DNA from: an uncultured Roseivirga sp.
GTDB lineage: Bacteria; Bacteroidota; Bacteroidia; Cytophagales; Cyclobacteriaceae
Direction: 5' to 3'
NCBI GenBank assembly: GCA_947493005.1
Contig: CANLOY010000002.1
Coordinates: forward strand, 62,001-126,000
DNA length: 64,000 bases
Every line of letters begins with the position of its first letter. Within the stretch, counting starts at the first letter, position 1. This document shows, piece after piece, positions 52,452-61,622 of the stretch. Below the pieces are notes generated by a model. The model had not been told where the DNA came from, made no database searches, and worked only from the letters and a program-made list of their open reading frames with translations. A program made the position numbers and the translations under genes.

Positions 52452-53048
52452 ATGAGTATTTATCAGTTACTAAAAATTATCCTTAGAGGCATTGGTGCTT
52501 ACGCACTTTGGAAATCAATATCATCATTTACTTTATTAATTGGAGTAGCCGGAATGGCCGCCAGTTCTTATATGGGGCCAACTAATTCTGTACTTGTTGT
52601 TGCAATAATATCCAACCTTATACTCTTTTTAGTTCCAGCCAGTTTTGGAATATTCGCACTGGTAAGAACAGAAAAAATCATCTCCCTTTTAGGAGTATCA
52701 AAAAATGACGAAACTAAACTAAAACCTGACTCAGATTTAACTGCTTACTTTATTGTTATTTTGGTCGGAACAATGTTCATCATAAATGGAAGTAGTTCCA
52801 CTTTAAAATTGGATTACAACTCAAAATTCAACTATGAGTCCAAACTCATCAATCTTGATGATATGAAAAATGGAGCCAAACCCATAATGCAAAAAACTAA
52901 TACTACGGATTCTACTGAGCGAAATGCAAGTTTTAGCCTTTTTTCACTTTTAGAACTAATTTTCGGAGTAATTCTTCTAGTAAAAGCCAGAAGCGTTACT
53001 AGTTTCCTCATTCGAAGGAATCAATCGAAACCAATCGATTTAGAATGA
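52452..53048 (+). CDS. Membrane protein of unknown function
   Basis: This 198-residue protein has about four hydrophobic segments: two near the N-terminus (YALWKSISSFTLLIGVAGMA, VLVVAIISNLILFLVPASFG), one near 95-110 (AYFIVILVGTMFIING) and one near the end (FSLFSLLELIFGVILLVKA). A Lys/Asn-rich polar loop lies between the last two. No family is recognised. Confidence 0.65.
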   Translation: MSIYQLLKIILRGIGAYALWKSISSFTLLIGVAGMAASSYMGPTNSVLVVAIISNLILFLVPASFGIFALVRTEKIISLLGVSKNDETKLKPDSDLTAYFIVILVGTMFIINGSSSTLKLDYNSKFNYESKLINLDDMKNGAKPIMQKTNTTDSTERNASFSLFSLLELIFGVILLVKARSVTSFLIRRNQSKPIDLE

Positions 53049-53082
53049 ACAGATTATTAATACAGAATATTCAAGTCATTGA

Positions 53083-53796
53083 TTACCCCAACAAGTCAAT
53101 CACATTGTGGCGGTAAACCGCACCTATTGGCAATACCTTCTCTCCCACCCACAACTCATTTCCCTCAATACGCTTGATCATTTTTCTGGGTACCAGATAG
53201 CTTTTATGAATCCTGATAAATCCATAAGGAGATAATTTAGATTCATAGTTGGCCAATCGCTCTAGCGTTATGAGGGTTTCGTCACCAACATGTATCTTCA
53301 CATAGCTCCCGTAGCTCTCCAGATAGTGGATTTTCTCAACAGTCACCTGATGCATTGCTTTACTATCTTTTACAAAAATGGATTCAGGTAAATCATTTTC
53401 TGGTATAAAAGCTTTTGGCTTCTCATTATTCTGCCCTTTCAAAAGTTTTATCTGTTCATGCGCTCTACCAACCGCTTTTAAAAAGCGTTCCAGGGCAATT
53501 GGCTTCAATAAATAGTCAATCACCTTCAACTCATAACCTTCAAGAGCAAATTCAGGATAAGCCGTGATTACAATTACCAAAGGTGGATTAGACAAGGTTT
53601 TTAGAAAGTCAAGGCCTTGAATCTTCGGCATGTTGATATCCAGAAAAATAAGCTCAATTTTCTTTTCTTCCAGAAAGCTCATGGCTCCCAATGCAGAATG
53701 TGCACTACCCGCAATATCCAAATAAGGGACGCCTTCGGCATGGTTACGAATAACCTTATGAGCAAGAGGTTCATCATCAATGATCAGACAGCGCAT
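53083..53796 (-). CDS. LytTR-family response regulator
   Basis: This 237-residue protein has a receiver domain with D7/D8, phospho-acceptor D53 in LIFLDINMP, and K97 in YLLKPI, and a C-terminal LytTR DNA-binding domain (SIFVKDSKAMHQVTVEKIHYLESYGSYVKI, FIRIHKSYLVP). Its start directly abuts the stop of the histidine kinase gene. The pair lies divergent to an ABC exporter, which it probably controls. Confidence 0.95.
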   Translation of the reverse strand: MRCLIIDDEPLAHKVIRNHAEGVPYLDIAGSAHSALGAMSFLEEKKIELIFLDINMPKIQGLDFLKTLSNPPLVIVITAYPEFALEGYELKVIDYLLKPIALERFLKAVGRAHEQIKLLKGQNNEKPKAFIPENDLPESIFVKDSKAMHQVTVEKIHYLESYGSYVKIHVGDETLITLERLANYESKLSPYGFIRIHKSYLVPRKMIKRIEGNELWVGEKVLPIGAVYRHNVIDLLG

Positions 53797-54843
53797 TTAA
53801 TCCAATTTTATAGTTAAATCTACCGAAAACACATCAACTGCTCTTTCCGCTTTTAGGGAATATTTAGACCCGTATACCAGTTCCAGTCTCTTCTGTACAT
53901 TTTCCAGCCCAATTCCTCCTTCATCAACTACCCTTTCACCAACACTGTTTATGACAGTAAAATTGATCTCCTGACTATCGGCTTTAAGATTCATTCTTAC
54001 AAAAGATCCGTTTTCAGAGCTATCTACCCCATGTTTAAATGCATTCTCCAAAAACACAATCAGAATCAAAGGGCAAATCACTACATCTTGATCGTCAATG
54101 TACTGTTCAAAAGTAATTTCAACTTGCTGGTGATGCCTTATTTGTTGCAGGCTGATATAGTTACAGAGATAGGTAACTTCACCAGACAAAGGAACATAAG
54201 CCGTATTACAGTCATACAGCGTGTATCGCATCATTTCAGAAAGCTTTAGTATTACATCAGGAGTTTCCTTAGACTCTTCCAATGCCAGCGCATACAGGTT
54301 GTTAAGCGTATTAAAAAAGAAGTGAGGACTAATTTGATTTCTAAGCATCATGAGTTCTGTATTTAGACGCTCATTTTCGATTTCCCCTACCTTTCTACTG
54401 TGCCATATCGCTCTGTAAGTCATATTTACAAGGGTACTTAACACCACTACAAATAGTATTACAAATATGCCCACCGTACTAAAAGGTTGGTCAAAATCCT
54501 CAGGTTTAGTACCAAAAAACCGGGCATCAGCCATATTGCTAATGTAAATAGGCAACGGAGGCCATATAGCCGCAAAAAACAATACACTTAAGGCATATTG
54601 CCAATACTTTCTTTTGATCAGTAAGCGAGGAATTAAAACCAGGGTATTGAAATATACCGCTGGCACTATGAACAGTGTTATACCCATGCTTCCCTGAAGC
54701 AAAAGGGACAAAAACGTACGGTCTTCTTCGTGACTCAAACTGACACCATAACCAACCAAGGCAGCTATCAGTAGCCAAAAAACCACGTTTAATATAACCT
54801 TGATTACGTTTCGCTCAACGCTGAAAGATAAGTTCATATTCAA
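53797..54843 (-). CDS. LytS/YehU-type sensor histidine kinase
   Basis: This 348-residue membrane protein has four predicted helices in the first 160 residues. A His_kinase domain follows with the phospho-acceptor in LRNQISPHFFFNTLNNLYALA, then a compact ATP-binding domain (PLILIVFLENAFKHGV, GIGLENVQKRLELVYG). It phosphorylates the LytTR regulator encoded immediately downstream. Confidence 0.93.
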   Translation of the reverse strand: MNMNLSFSVERNVIKVILNVVFWLLIAALVGYGVSLSHEEDRTFLSLLLQGSMGITLFIVPAVYFNTLVLIPRLLIKRKYWQYALSVLFFAAIWPPLPIYISNMADARFFGTKPEDFDQPFSTVGIFVILFVVVLSTLVNMTYRAIWHSRKVGEIENERLNTELMMLRNQISPHFFFNTLNNLYALALEESKETPDVILKLSEMMRYTLYDCNTAYVPLSGEVTYLCNYISLQQIRHHQQVEITFEQYIDDQDVVICPLILIVFLENAFKHGVDSSENGSFVRMNLKADSQEINFTVINSVGERVVDEGGIGLENVQKRLELVYGSKYSLKAERAVDVFSVDLTIKLD

Positions 54844-55040
54844 TGCTAGTATATCAAGATAATAAGCAGGTGGCTAATTCTTTCAACGAAACCTGTTAAA
54901 GATTAAGCAAAGCCCATGATTTTATAAACGAACTCAGTTTAGCCCTTCAAACAACTCATTTGATAAGACATCCCCCCTGTTTATTAAACAAACTTTCATA
55001 AGCCTAAAATGTCGCATTGATTGCTTCAAAAATCAAAGTG

Positions 55041-55916
55041 ATGAAACTCAAAATACAGAACCTATCAAAAACTTATCCCAATGGAGTTCACGCATTAAAA
55101 GGAGTCAATCTGGAAGTATCCACCGGAATGTTTGGTCTGCTTGGGCCTAATGGTGCAGGAAAGTCTTCTTTAATGCGCACACTCGTTACACTTCAAGAAG
55201 CCGATGGAGGCTCTATATTTCTTGGAGATATTGACATACTAAATAACAAAGATGAGGTAAGAAGTCATATTGGTTATTTGCCACAAGAGTTTGGTCTTTA
55301 CCCAAAAGTAAACGCAGAAGTGTTGTTAGATCATTTTGCTGCTTTAAAAGGGTTAAAAGACAAGACCGTAAGAAAGCGAACAGTTGAAGAACTGTTGGAG
55401 AAGGTCAACCTCACCGATCATAAAAAGAAGAATCTGGGTGGTTATTCCGGGGGAATGAAGCAAAGGTTTGGTATTGCTCAGGCACTAATTGGAAACCCAA
55501 GGATGGTAATCGTTGATGAGCCCACTGCTGGTTTAGACCCGCAGGAAAGAAACCGTTTTCACAATATTCTGGCTGATTTAGGCAATGACACCATCGTAAT
55601 ACTTTCCACACACATTGTGGAAGATGTAAAAGACCTGTGCACCGACATGGCGATTCTCAATAAAGGTCAAATTCTTATGCAAGGCAACCCTCTTCAGATT
55701 ATCACTGAAACACAGGGAAAAATCTGGGAAAAGGCGGTTGACAGAACAGCAACCTTACAGCTAAAGGAGTCATACAATGTGATTTCTGAACGGTTCTATA
55801 ATGGAGAAACCATTGTAAGAATATATGCCGACAATCAACCAGATGAAAGTTTCAATGCAGTTGATGCTACTCTTGAAGATGTCTACTTCAGTCAATTACA
55901 CCATAAAGGTCTTTAA
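55041..55916 (+). CDS. ABC-2 type exporter, ATP-binding protein
   Basis: From ATG 55041 (MKLKIQNLSKTYPNGVHALK) this encodes 291 residues; a TTG 24 bp upstream is a less likely start. It has Walker A GPNGAGKS (35-42), Q-loop YLPQEFGLYPK, signature LGGYSGGMKQR, Walker B MVIVDEPTAGLDP and switch STHIVED. It drives export by the permease genes that follow. The repeat at 55921 sits directly after its stop, overlapping the target duplication. Confidence 0.94.
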   Translation: MKLKIQNLSKTYPNGVHALKGVNLEVSTGMFGLLGPNGAGKSSLMRTLVTLQEADGGSIFLGDIDILNNKDEVRSHIGYLPQEFGLYPKVNAEVLLDHFAALKGLKDKTVRKRTVEELLEKVNLTDHKKKNLGGYSGGMKQRFGIAQALIGNPRMVIVDEPTAGLDPQERNRFHNILADLGNDTIVILSTHIVEDVKDLCTDMAILNKGQILMQGNPLQIITETQGKIWEKAVDRTATLQLKESYNVISERFYNGETIVRIYADNQPDESFNAVDATLEDVYFSQLHHKGL

Positions 55917-55920
55917 TAAT

Positions 55921-56064
55921 TACAGATATCCGACAATAGATTTTTTTAAGACTCAAAACACCCCCCACCCTAAAGGGAGTTGCAGAGAGTATCCCTTTAG
56001 GGAATAAAAAGGGTCATTTTCAGCTATTTCTTCGATCTCAAAAAATCTTTCTCGGATGCCACTA
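55921..56064 (+). repeat. Copy B of the MITE-like element, short form (144 bp)
   Basis: It starts TACAGATATCCGACAATAG and ends CTCGGATGCCACTA, with the central CCCTAAAGGGA/TCCCTTTAGGG arms. The segment of about 45 bp found after ATCCGA in copies A and C is missing. TTTAATAAT (55912-55920) and TTTAACAAT (56065-56073) flank it, a 9-bp duplication with one difference; the left one contains the TAA stop of the ABC ATPase. Without it, the ATPase and permease genes would be about 17 bp apart. Confidence 0.82.
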
Positions 56065-56086
56065 TTTAACAATCTTAAATCTCATA

Positions 56087-56926
56087 ATGATGAACATCAA
56101 AGAAATCATCAGGTTTGAACTTCAATACCGAAGCAGAAGACCTGCAACCTACCTATACTTTCTTATCCTTTTTATTCTGTCGGCATTACTCAGTTCGCTT
56201 GGCACAAAAGCTTTTGGTAATGTATCCATTCAGGTAATGGCCAACGCCCCAATGATTATCGACCAACAGTTGGGCATGTTAACAATGCCAATGATTCTAC
56301 TGGTATCTGCCATCATGGGGGTTGCTGTAATAAGGGATCACGAGCACAGAGTTGACCAACTCCTTTTTAGCAGTCCACTCACCAAAAGAGATTATCTCCT
56401 TGGACGTTTTGCCGGCTCTTTCATAATAATGTTGTTAGTGTCTCTTGCTATTCCATTAGGTGCGATACTAGGAGAATTATTTTCTTCCAAAACAAGTCAT
56501 GAACTGCTCCCCTTTTCATTATGGAATTATATCAGAGGGTACCTTTATATAGTAATCCCAAATACTTTCTTTTTGAGCGCTTTGTTTTTCTCCAGTGGAG
56601 TGCTGACCAAAAAGATGGCAGTCATTTATACACAGGGGATTGTAGTGCTCATCATCTTTGCCTTTCTGGATGAGGGGGCTATTGAAACAGCACAGAACTT
56701 AAAGTTCTCTACCCTTTTCGACTTATTCATGGTTCAGTTAATCGGCCTGAAAGCACAGTTCTGGAGTGCCGCTGAAATAAACCAACAACGTATTCCATTT
56801 GATGGCGACATACTCTTAAACAGAAGCATTTATACCTCTTTAGGGTTAATCGTATTAGCATATACCTATTTCAGGTTTAGCTTTTCAATCAAGTCCAGTG
56901 TCAAAAAAGCTAAAAGTCATGATTAA
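56087..56926 (+). CDS. ABC-2 type exporter permease
   Basis: This 279-residue membrane protein has about six hydrophobic helices (YLYFLILFILSALLSSLG, ILLVSAIMGVAVI, FIIMLLVSLAIPLGAILGELF, and others). The cytoplasmic stretch VIRDHEHRVDQLLFSSPLTKRDYLLGRF is typical of ABC-2 permeases linked to M1-type fusions. Start codons ATG-ATG: either is possible. Its last 8 bases overlap the next gene's ATG. Confidence 0.88.
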   Translation: MMNIKEIIRFELQYRSRRPATYLYFLILFILSALLSSLGTKAFGNVSIQVMANAPMIIDQQLGMLTMPMILLVSAIMGVAVIRDHEHRVDQLLFSSPLTKRDYLLGRFAGSFIIMLLVSLAIPLGAILGELFSSKTSHELLPFSLWNYIRGYLYIVIPNTFFLSALFFSSGVLTKKMAVIYTQGIVVLIIFAFLDEGAIETAQNLKFSTLFDLFMVQLIGLKAQFWSAAEINQQRIPFDGDILLNRSIYTSLGLIVLAYTYFRFSFSIKSSVKKAKSHD

Positions 56927-59591
56927 GCACAGGACGATCATTTCAAGTTTGGCAAGGCTGAACTTTAAACAGATATGGAATCAAGTACCTTTTATAATCC
57001 TGGTTGGTTGTGGACTGGCTCTTTTCTCGGCACTAACCATTCTTTCAAAAGGTACTTATAAGGACGATATACTCCCTGCGACATATCACATTCTCGACAC
57101 AATTCGTGGGTTTGAAATAGGGATACTATTGATCCTCGCATTGTATACCAGTGAGATTTTCTGGAAAGAGAAAACCTTCAATGTTCATCATATCACTGAC
57201 TCATTACCCATTGCTACGGGTGTCAAACTCATGGGACAAGTATTGGGTATGACTATGATTCACTGCTCTCTTTTATTACTCCTGATGCTCAATGGTATTA
57301 TCATTCAATTGGCTACCGGGTTTTACGCTTTAAACATTGGACTATATGTAAGTACCCTGTTCACGGAATTCTTAATAAATGGTCTGCTTATCATTCTTCT
57401 GAGTGTTTTTCTGAACACCCTCATTAACCAAAAGCTTGTTTCAAATGCTGTCATTGTATTGGTAATCACATCCATTAACTATTTCCCGGCATGGGGGCTC
57501 GAGCATAAACTCTGGCACTTTGCTCGACTGAACCTCGGGATGTACTCAGACCTGAATGGTTATCAAACCTATCAGCTAAACGCATTTTATCACTACACTA
57601 TCTATTGGTTAGGTTTCGGAATCCTTCTCTTTCAACTTTCGAAGCTTATCTATGTCAGAGGGACTGATACTTATTGGCGGCAAAGAGTCCTTACGGTTAA
57701 AAAAAGGTTCAATAAGTCTTTTGTATACCCTATTAGTCTTTCTTTTATAGTCATCCTTAGTTCTGGTCTATCCATTTATACCAACACTACTCGCCTGAAT
57801 ACATTTCAGTCCAGAAAGGATTTGGAACGGTTCAAAGTTGCCTATGAAAAAGAGCTAAAACCACTTGAATCAATAGAAACGCCTGAAATAATCGACCTGA
57901 AGCTTAAAATTGACCTATTCTCATCTAAAAGATCTTACAGAGCAGAAGGTACTTATACAATGATTAATTCATCAGAACAACCTATCCCATCAATACACTT
58001 GTTAGCCAACCCCAACCCGAAGATCTCATTACATGGCGTAGAATTCAATAAAGAATTCCAGTTACCGGAGTCCTTTCCTGAATTCAAGTATAACATATAC
58101 ACTTTGAATGTTCCGCTACAACCAGGAGACACTATCAAGATGAATTTTGAAATGAGTTATGTCTCAAAAGGGTTTGCCCAAAACGAGAGCTTTTCAGTTG
58201 TTCATGGAGGTTCATTTTTAACAAACATGCACCTTCCCAAACTCTCCTATGACCCTAATTTCGAGTTGGAAAGTAGTATTTCCAGAAGTAAATACGGGCT
58301 AACACCAAAAACAAGTTCAAAGGCAATTGGTGACCCAAAAGGTTACCGATTAGGAACAAGCTATGCTAAGAACATCGCGTTTGATGTTACGCTTTCTACT
58401 GACTCAGATCAGGAAGCAGCTACTTCAGGTTACCTAGTTAAACAATGGTCGGAAGAGAACAGGAACTACTTCAACTATAAATCAGAGTCCCCTATTGAAA
58501 ATCAGTTTGCCGTACTATCTGGAAAATTCAAAAACTGGAATGAAGAATTGATTATCAATGAGGATACCATATCGCTAAGAATTGGTCATCATAAATCGCA
58601 CAATTATAACATCTCCGATATGATGCGGGCTATGAAAGCAACAATCACTTACAACACAACACATATCTCGCCTTACCAATACAAAACACTCAATCTTTTT
58701 GAAATTCCGAGATATCATGACTTTGCCATGTCAATACCAAACACCATAGCTTTTTCTGAAGGCATGGGGTTTATGCTGGATAAAAGCGAAGATTTCAACA
58801 TTCCTTTTTACATCACAGCACACGAAGTAGCACACCAATGGTGGGGAGATCAGGTAAGAGGTGCTCTGGTAAAAGGCTCTGAAGTAATAGAAGAAACTTT
58901 AGCACAGTACATAGCAGCGGTTGTGTATATAGACACCTATGGGGTTGACAAACTGAAACACATCATGGATTTTGAAAAAAGAAGATACATGGTGGGAAGG
59001 AAAAGAGAAACTAAAGTTGAAAACCCATTATTAACCGCAGAAAATCAATCTTACGTGCATTATGGAAAAGGCTTGATTAACATGATGGCGATCAGGCACT
59101 ATATATCAGAAGATAGTGTGAATAATGCATTGAAAAACATGATTAGAAAATACCCTGCCAATCTGGGGATTTATGCTGATGTCAATCACCTGATTACAGA
59201 GTTAAGAGCCGTAACTCCGGATAGTCTTCAATATTTGATTACCGATATGTTTGAAGAAATTGTATTCTATGAAAATAGCATTCAGAAAGCGAACATAAAA
59301 AACAGTGATTCAACACATTACGAAGTATCTCTTGAGGTTGATTCGAAAAAGTTCAATGCAAACGCTGAAGGTATCTTAATGCCTGTTCAGTTTAATGACT
59401 GGGTAGAAGTTGGAGTATATACAATTGATAAAAATGGTAAAGAAGTTCTTGGCTACCGAAAGATGTATCGTTTGAAAGCGGGAAATAATGAAATCATCAT
59501 TCCACTTAAAGACAGACCCACTAAAGCAGTAATTGACCCTGATAATTTACTAATGGACAGAAATGCTGATGACAACATCTGGAAGTTCTAA
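56919..59591 (+). CDS. ABC permease fused to M1-family aminopeptidase
   Basis: From ATG 56919 (MIKHRTIISSLARLNFKQIW) this is about 890 residues. The N-terminal part (about 1-310) has several membrane helices of ABC-2 permease type. The C-terminal part is a periplasmic M1 metallopeptidase with AHEVAHQWWGDQ (HExxH) and the third ligand in EVIEETLAQY. The ATP-binding partner is the 55041 gene. Such fusions are known in Bacteroidota, but the exported or cleaved substrate is not known. Confidence 0.9.
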   Translation: MIKHRTIISSLARLNFKQIWNQVPFIILVGCGLALFSALTILSKGTYKDDILPATYHILDTIRGFEIGILLILALYTSEIFWKEKTFNVHHITDSLPIATGVKLMGQVLGMTMIHCSLLLLLMLNGIIIQLATGFYALNIGLYVSTLFTEFLINGLLIILLSVFLNTLINQKLVSNAVIVLVITSINYFPAWGLEHKLWHFARLNLGMYSDLNGYQTYQLNAFYHYTIYWLGFGILLFQLSKLIYVRGTDTYWRQRVLTVKKRFNKSFVYPISLSFIVILSSGLSIYTNTTRLNTFQSRKDLERFKVAYEKELKPLESIETPEIIDLKLKIDLFSSKRSYRAEGTYTMINSSEQPIPSIHLLANPNPKISLHGVEFNKEFQLPESFPEFKYNIYTLNVPLQPGDTIKMNFEMSYVSKGFAQNESFSVVHGGSFLTNMHLPKLSYDPNFELESSISRSKYGLTPKTSSKAIGDPKGYRLGTSYAKNIAFDVTLSTDSDQEAATSGYLVKQWSEENRNYFNYKSESPIENQFAVLSGKFKNWNEELIINEDTISLRIGHHKSHNYNISDMMRAMKATITYNTTHISPYQYKTLNLFEIPRYHDFAMSIPNTIAFSEGMGFMLDKSEDFNIPFYITAHEVAHQWWGDQVRGALVKGSEVIEETLAQYIAAVVYIDTYGVDKLKHIMDFEKRRYMVGRKRETKVENPLLTAENQSYVHYGKGLINMMAIRHYISEDSVNNALKNMIRKYPANLGIYADVNHLITELRAVTPDSLQYLITDMFEEIVFYENSIQKANIKNSDSTHYEVSLEVDSKKFNANAEGILMPVQFNDWVEVGVYTIDKNGKEVLGYRKMYRLKAGNNEIIIPLKDRPTKAVIDPDNLLMDRNADDNIWKF

Positions 59592-59680
59592 CGCTGATTC
59601 AAAAACTGTAGGAATAGATTCTTTTAACTTGAATGTTTAGATTCATGAATTAATAGTTATTGCTTAACCATTACTTTGAA

Positions 59681-60598
59681 ATGAAGAGCCTGCAATTCCT
59701 TTTTGTTTTCCTCCTTATTTTAGGCTGTCAGTCTTCAAACAAAGATGTAGGTGCAAACTTTTTAACTGATCAGGTACCAGATGATACGCCTTTGGTATTT
59801 ATGGCAGATCTTGCTCCAAAAGATGCCATTATCCATAAGGGAATATTCAGCCCCGATTTGAAAGCGTTTTACTATACCCTCTCAGACAAGGCTTTTGAAA
59901 GGTTTGATGTTTATGTAATCAAGAAGCAAGGCCACCGCTGGTCGAAACCTGAAAAAGCTTTTTTTAACAGCGAGTTTAATGAACATGGGATGAGTTTTTC
60001 GCCAGACGGAAAAACACTATACTTCAGCTCAACACGACCGGTTAACATGGAAGGAGTACCTGCAACCTGGCATATATGGAAATCTGAAAAGAAAGGTTCA
60101 GAATGGACTAAACCGACCTTTGTGGACATCCCAAATCTAAGGGACAAATCAGTTTCTCACCCTACCGTCACCAATACGGGTACCCTGTATTTTCATTCCA
60201 GTGAATTGGATTACAGTAAAATGAGCATTTACCACTCAGCACTTGTAAATGGAAAGTACAGCGAGGCTGTAAAAACGCAAATCACGCTGGACATTGATGT
60301 TGACAAATGCACTCCTTATGTTTCTCCAGATGAGGACTACTTGATGTTCGCCACTGTTGGCAACGAACTTGAACTTGTAATATGCAGTAATAACGGAAAC
60401 GGGGTATGGCAAAATGCCAGAAAGCTAAACAAGCAAATCAACACATTGGGACAAGGCAATCCTTATGTAACTCCTGGTGATCAATTTCTATTCTTTACAT
60501 CAGGGGACCATACAGGTTCAGATTGGAAGCTAAAATGGGTGAACATTGAAAATGAGTTAAAGGTATCTGAGAAAGATTTTTTGAGATCGAAGAAATAG
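59681..60598 (+). CDS. Lipoprotein with PD40/WD40-like beta-propeller, C-terminus altered by an inserted element
   Basis: From ATG 59681 (MKSLQFLFVFLLILGC) this is 305 residues with lipidated Cys at residue 16. It has propeller repeats of the PD40 type: SFSPDGKTLYFSSTRP, YVSPDEDYLMFA and YVTPGDQFLFFTSG. It is an envelope-bound, probably ligand-binding protein. The last 11 residues before the stop (VSEKDFLRSKK) are encoded by the inserted repeat at 60558. Removing the repeat and one duplication gives an ending N-E-L-K-A-I-Q-stop, with its TGA overlapping the next gene's ATG as ATGA. Confidence 0.82.
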   Translation: MKSLQFLFVFLLILGCQSSNKDVGANFLTDQVPDDTPLVFMADLAPKDAIIHKGIFSPDLKAFYYTLSDKAFERFDVYVIKKQGHRWSKPEKAFFNSEFNEHGMSFSPDGKTLYFSSTRPVNMEGVPATWHIWKSEKKGSEWTKPTFVDIPNLRDKSVSHPTVTNTGTLYFHSSELDYSKMSIYHSALVNGKYSEAVKTQITLDIDVDKCTPYVSPDEDYLMFATVGNELELVICSNNGNGVWQNARKLNKQINTLGQGNPYVTPGDQFLFFTSGDHTGSDWKLKWVNIENELKVSEKDFLRSKK

Positions 60599-60746
60599 CT
60601 GAAAATCACCCTTTTTATTCCCTAAAGGGATACTCTTAGCAACTCCCTTTAGGGCAGGGGTGGTTTTGAGTCTTAAAGAAAAATCTATTCTCGGATGTTT
60701 TAGGGGCATATTTTTATTGAATTCAAATTTTAGTCGGATGACAGTA
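60558..60746 (-). repeat. Copy C of the MITE-like element (189 bp, inverted)
   Basis: Read on the minus strand it starts TACTGTCATCCGACTAAAAT, contains the CCCTAAAGGGA/TCCCTTTAGGG pair, and is the same length as copy A. AAAATGAGT flanks it on both sides (60549-60557 and 60747-60755), and the match continues for six more bases (TAAAGG), making 15 identical bases. The end nearest 60558 is more degenerate (TAAAGGTATCTGAG). It sits in the last codons of the propeller lipoprotein gene. Confidence 0.85.
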
Positions 60747-60768
60747 AAAATGAGTTAAAGGCAATTCA

Positions 60769-61590
60769 ATGATAGATTTAGTAGATAAACTTCCTGAACT
60801 TGACAAAAAGCTCATTGAGCTACTTAAAAACTTAACTCCTGAGGATTGGGAAAAACAAACTGTAGCTAAGCTCTGGACTGTTAAAGATGTGGCTGCCCAT
60901 CTGCTTGATGGAAATATAAGGTTGGTATCAAACCTTAGAGATGAACATCAATTAGAAATTCCTTCAATTGGATCATATCAAGACCTGGTAGATTACCTTA
61001 ACCAGCTCAATGCTGAATGGGTTCTGGCCATGAGAAGAGTCAGCCCCAAAATGCTGATTTATCTTTTAGAACAAACTGGTGATGCCTTCAATAATTACTA
61101 TGCTTCACTCGATCCTTATGGGAAAGCCAAATATGCTGTTGCCTGGGCTGGGGAGCACGAAAGTACCAACTGGATGCATATTGCTCGTGAGTACACGGAA
61201 AGATTCTTACATCAGCAACAAATCAGAGATGCAGTGGGTAAACAAGAAATCCTGACAAAAGAATATTTCTACCCTTTTCTTGATGTATGCATGCATGCAC
61301 TGCCCCACACATTAAGAAATGCTTCTGCTGAAAGTGGCTGCATTCTGGAGATGACCATTAGCGGAGAATCAGGAGGTTCCTGGTTTGTACAATACGATGG
61401 AAAAAAATGGAGCAGGTTGGATACTAAACCTACTACCGATCCAGTTACGAAAGTAGAAATAGATGAGAATGCCTCCTGGAAGCTTTTTTCAAAAAGCCTT
61501 AGACCAGAGGGCCTTAAAGATCAGATCAACATCGCGGGAGATTTGGAACTGGGAAGAACAGCCGTTGAAATGGTGTCTTTTATGGCTTAA
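60769..61590 (+). CDS. DinB-like maleylpyruvate-isomerase N-terminal domain protein
   Basis: This 273-residue protein starts MIDLVDKLPELDKKLIELLK and has LTPEDWEKQTVAKLWTVKDVAAHLLDGN, the metal-binding first helix pair of the mycothiol-dependent maleylpyruvate isomerase/DinB-like fold. HIAREYTERFLHQQQIRDAVG holds the later histidines. It is probably a thiol-dependent transferase or a relative; the substrate is not known. Before the repeat inserted, its ATG probably overlapped the stop of the upstream gene. Confidence 0.82.
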   Translation: MIDLVDKLPELDKKLIELLKNLTPEDWEKQTVAKLWTVKDVAAHLLDGNIRLVSNLRDEHQLEIPSIGSYQDLVDYLNQLNAEWVLAMRRVSPKMLIYLLEQTGDAFNNYYASLDPYGKAKYAVAWAGEHESTNWMHIAREYTERFLHQQQIRDAVGKQEILTKEYFYPFLDVCMHALPHTLRNASAESGCILEMTISGESGGSWFVQYDGKKWSRLDTKPTTDPVTKVEIDENASWKLFSKSLRPEGLKDQINIAGDLELGRTAVEMVSFMA

Positions 61591-61622
61591 AAATTGCATA
61601 GCTGACGTCTAAATAAACTGTA

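Noticed and set aside
59594-59630. GGAATAGATTCTTTTAA resembling the inner left end of the element
   Set aside because: The match is short and AT-rich with no second end or hairpin within 300 bp; treated as chance.
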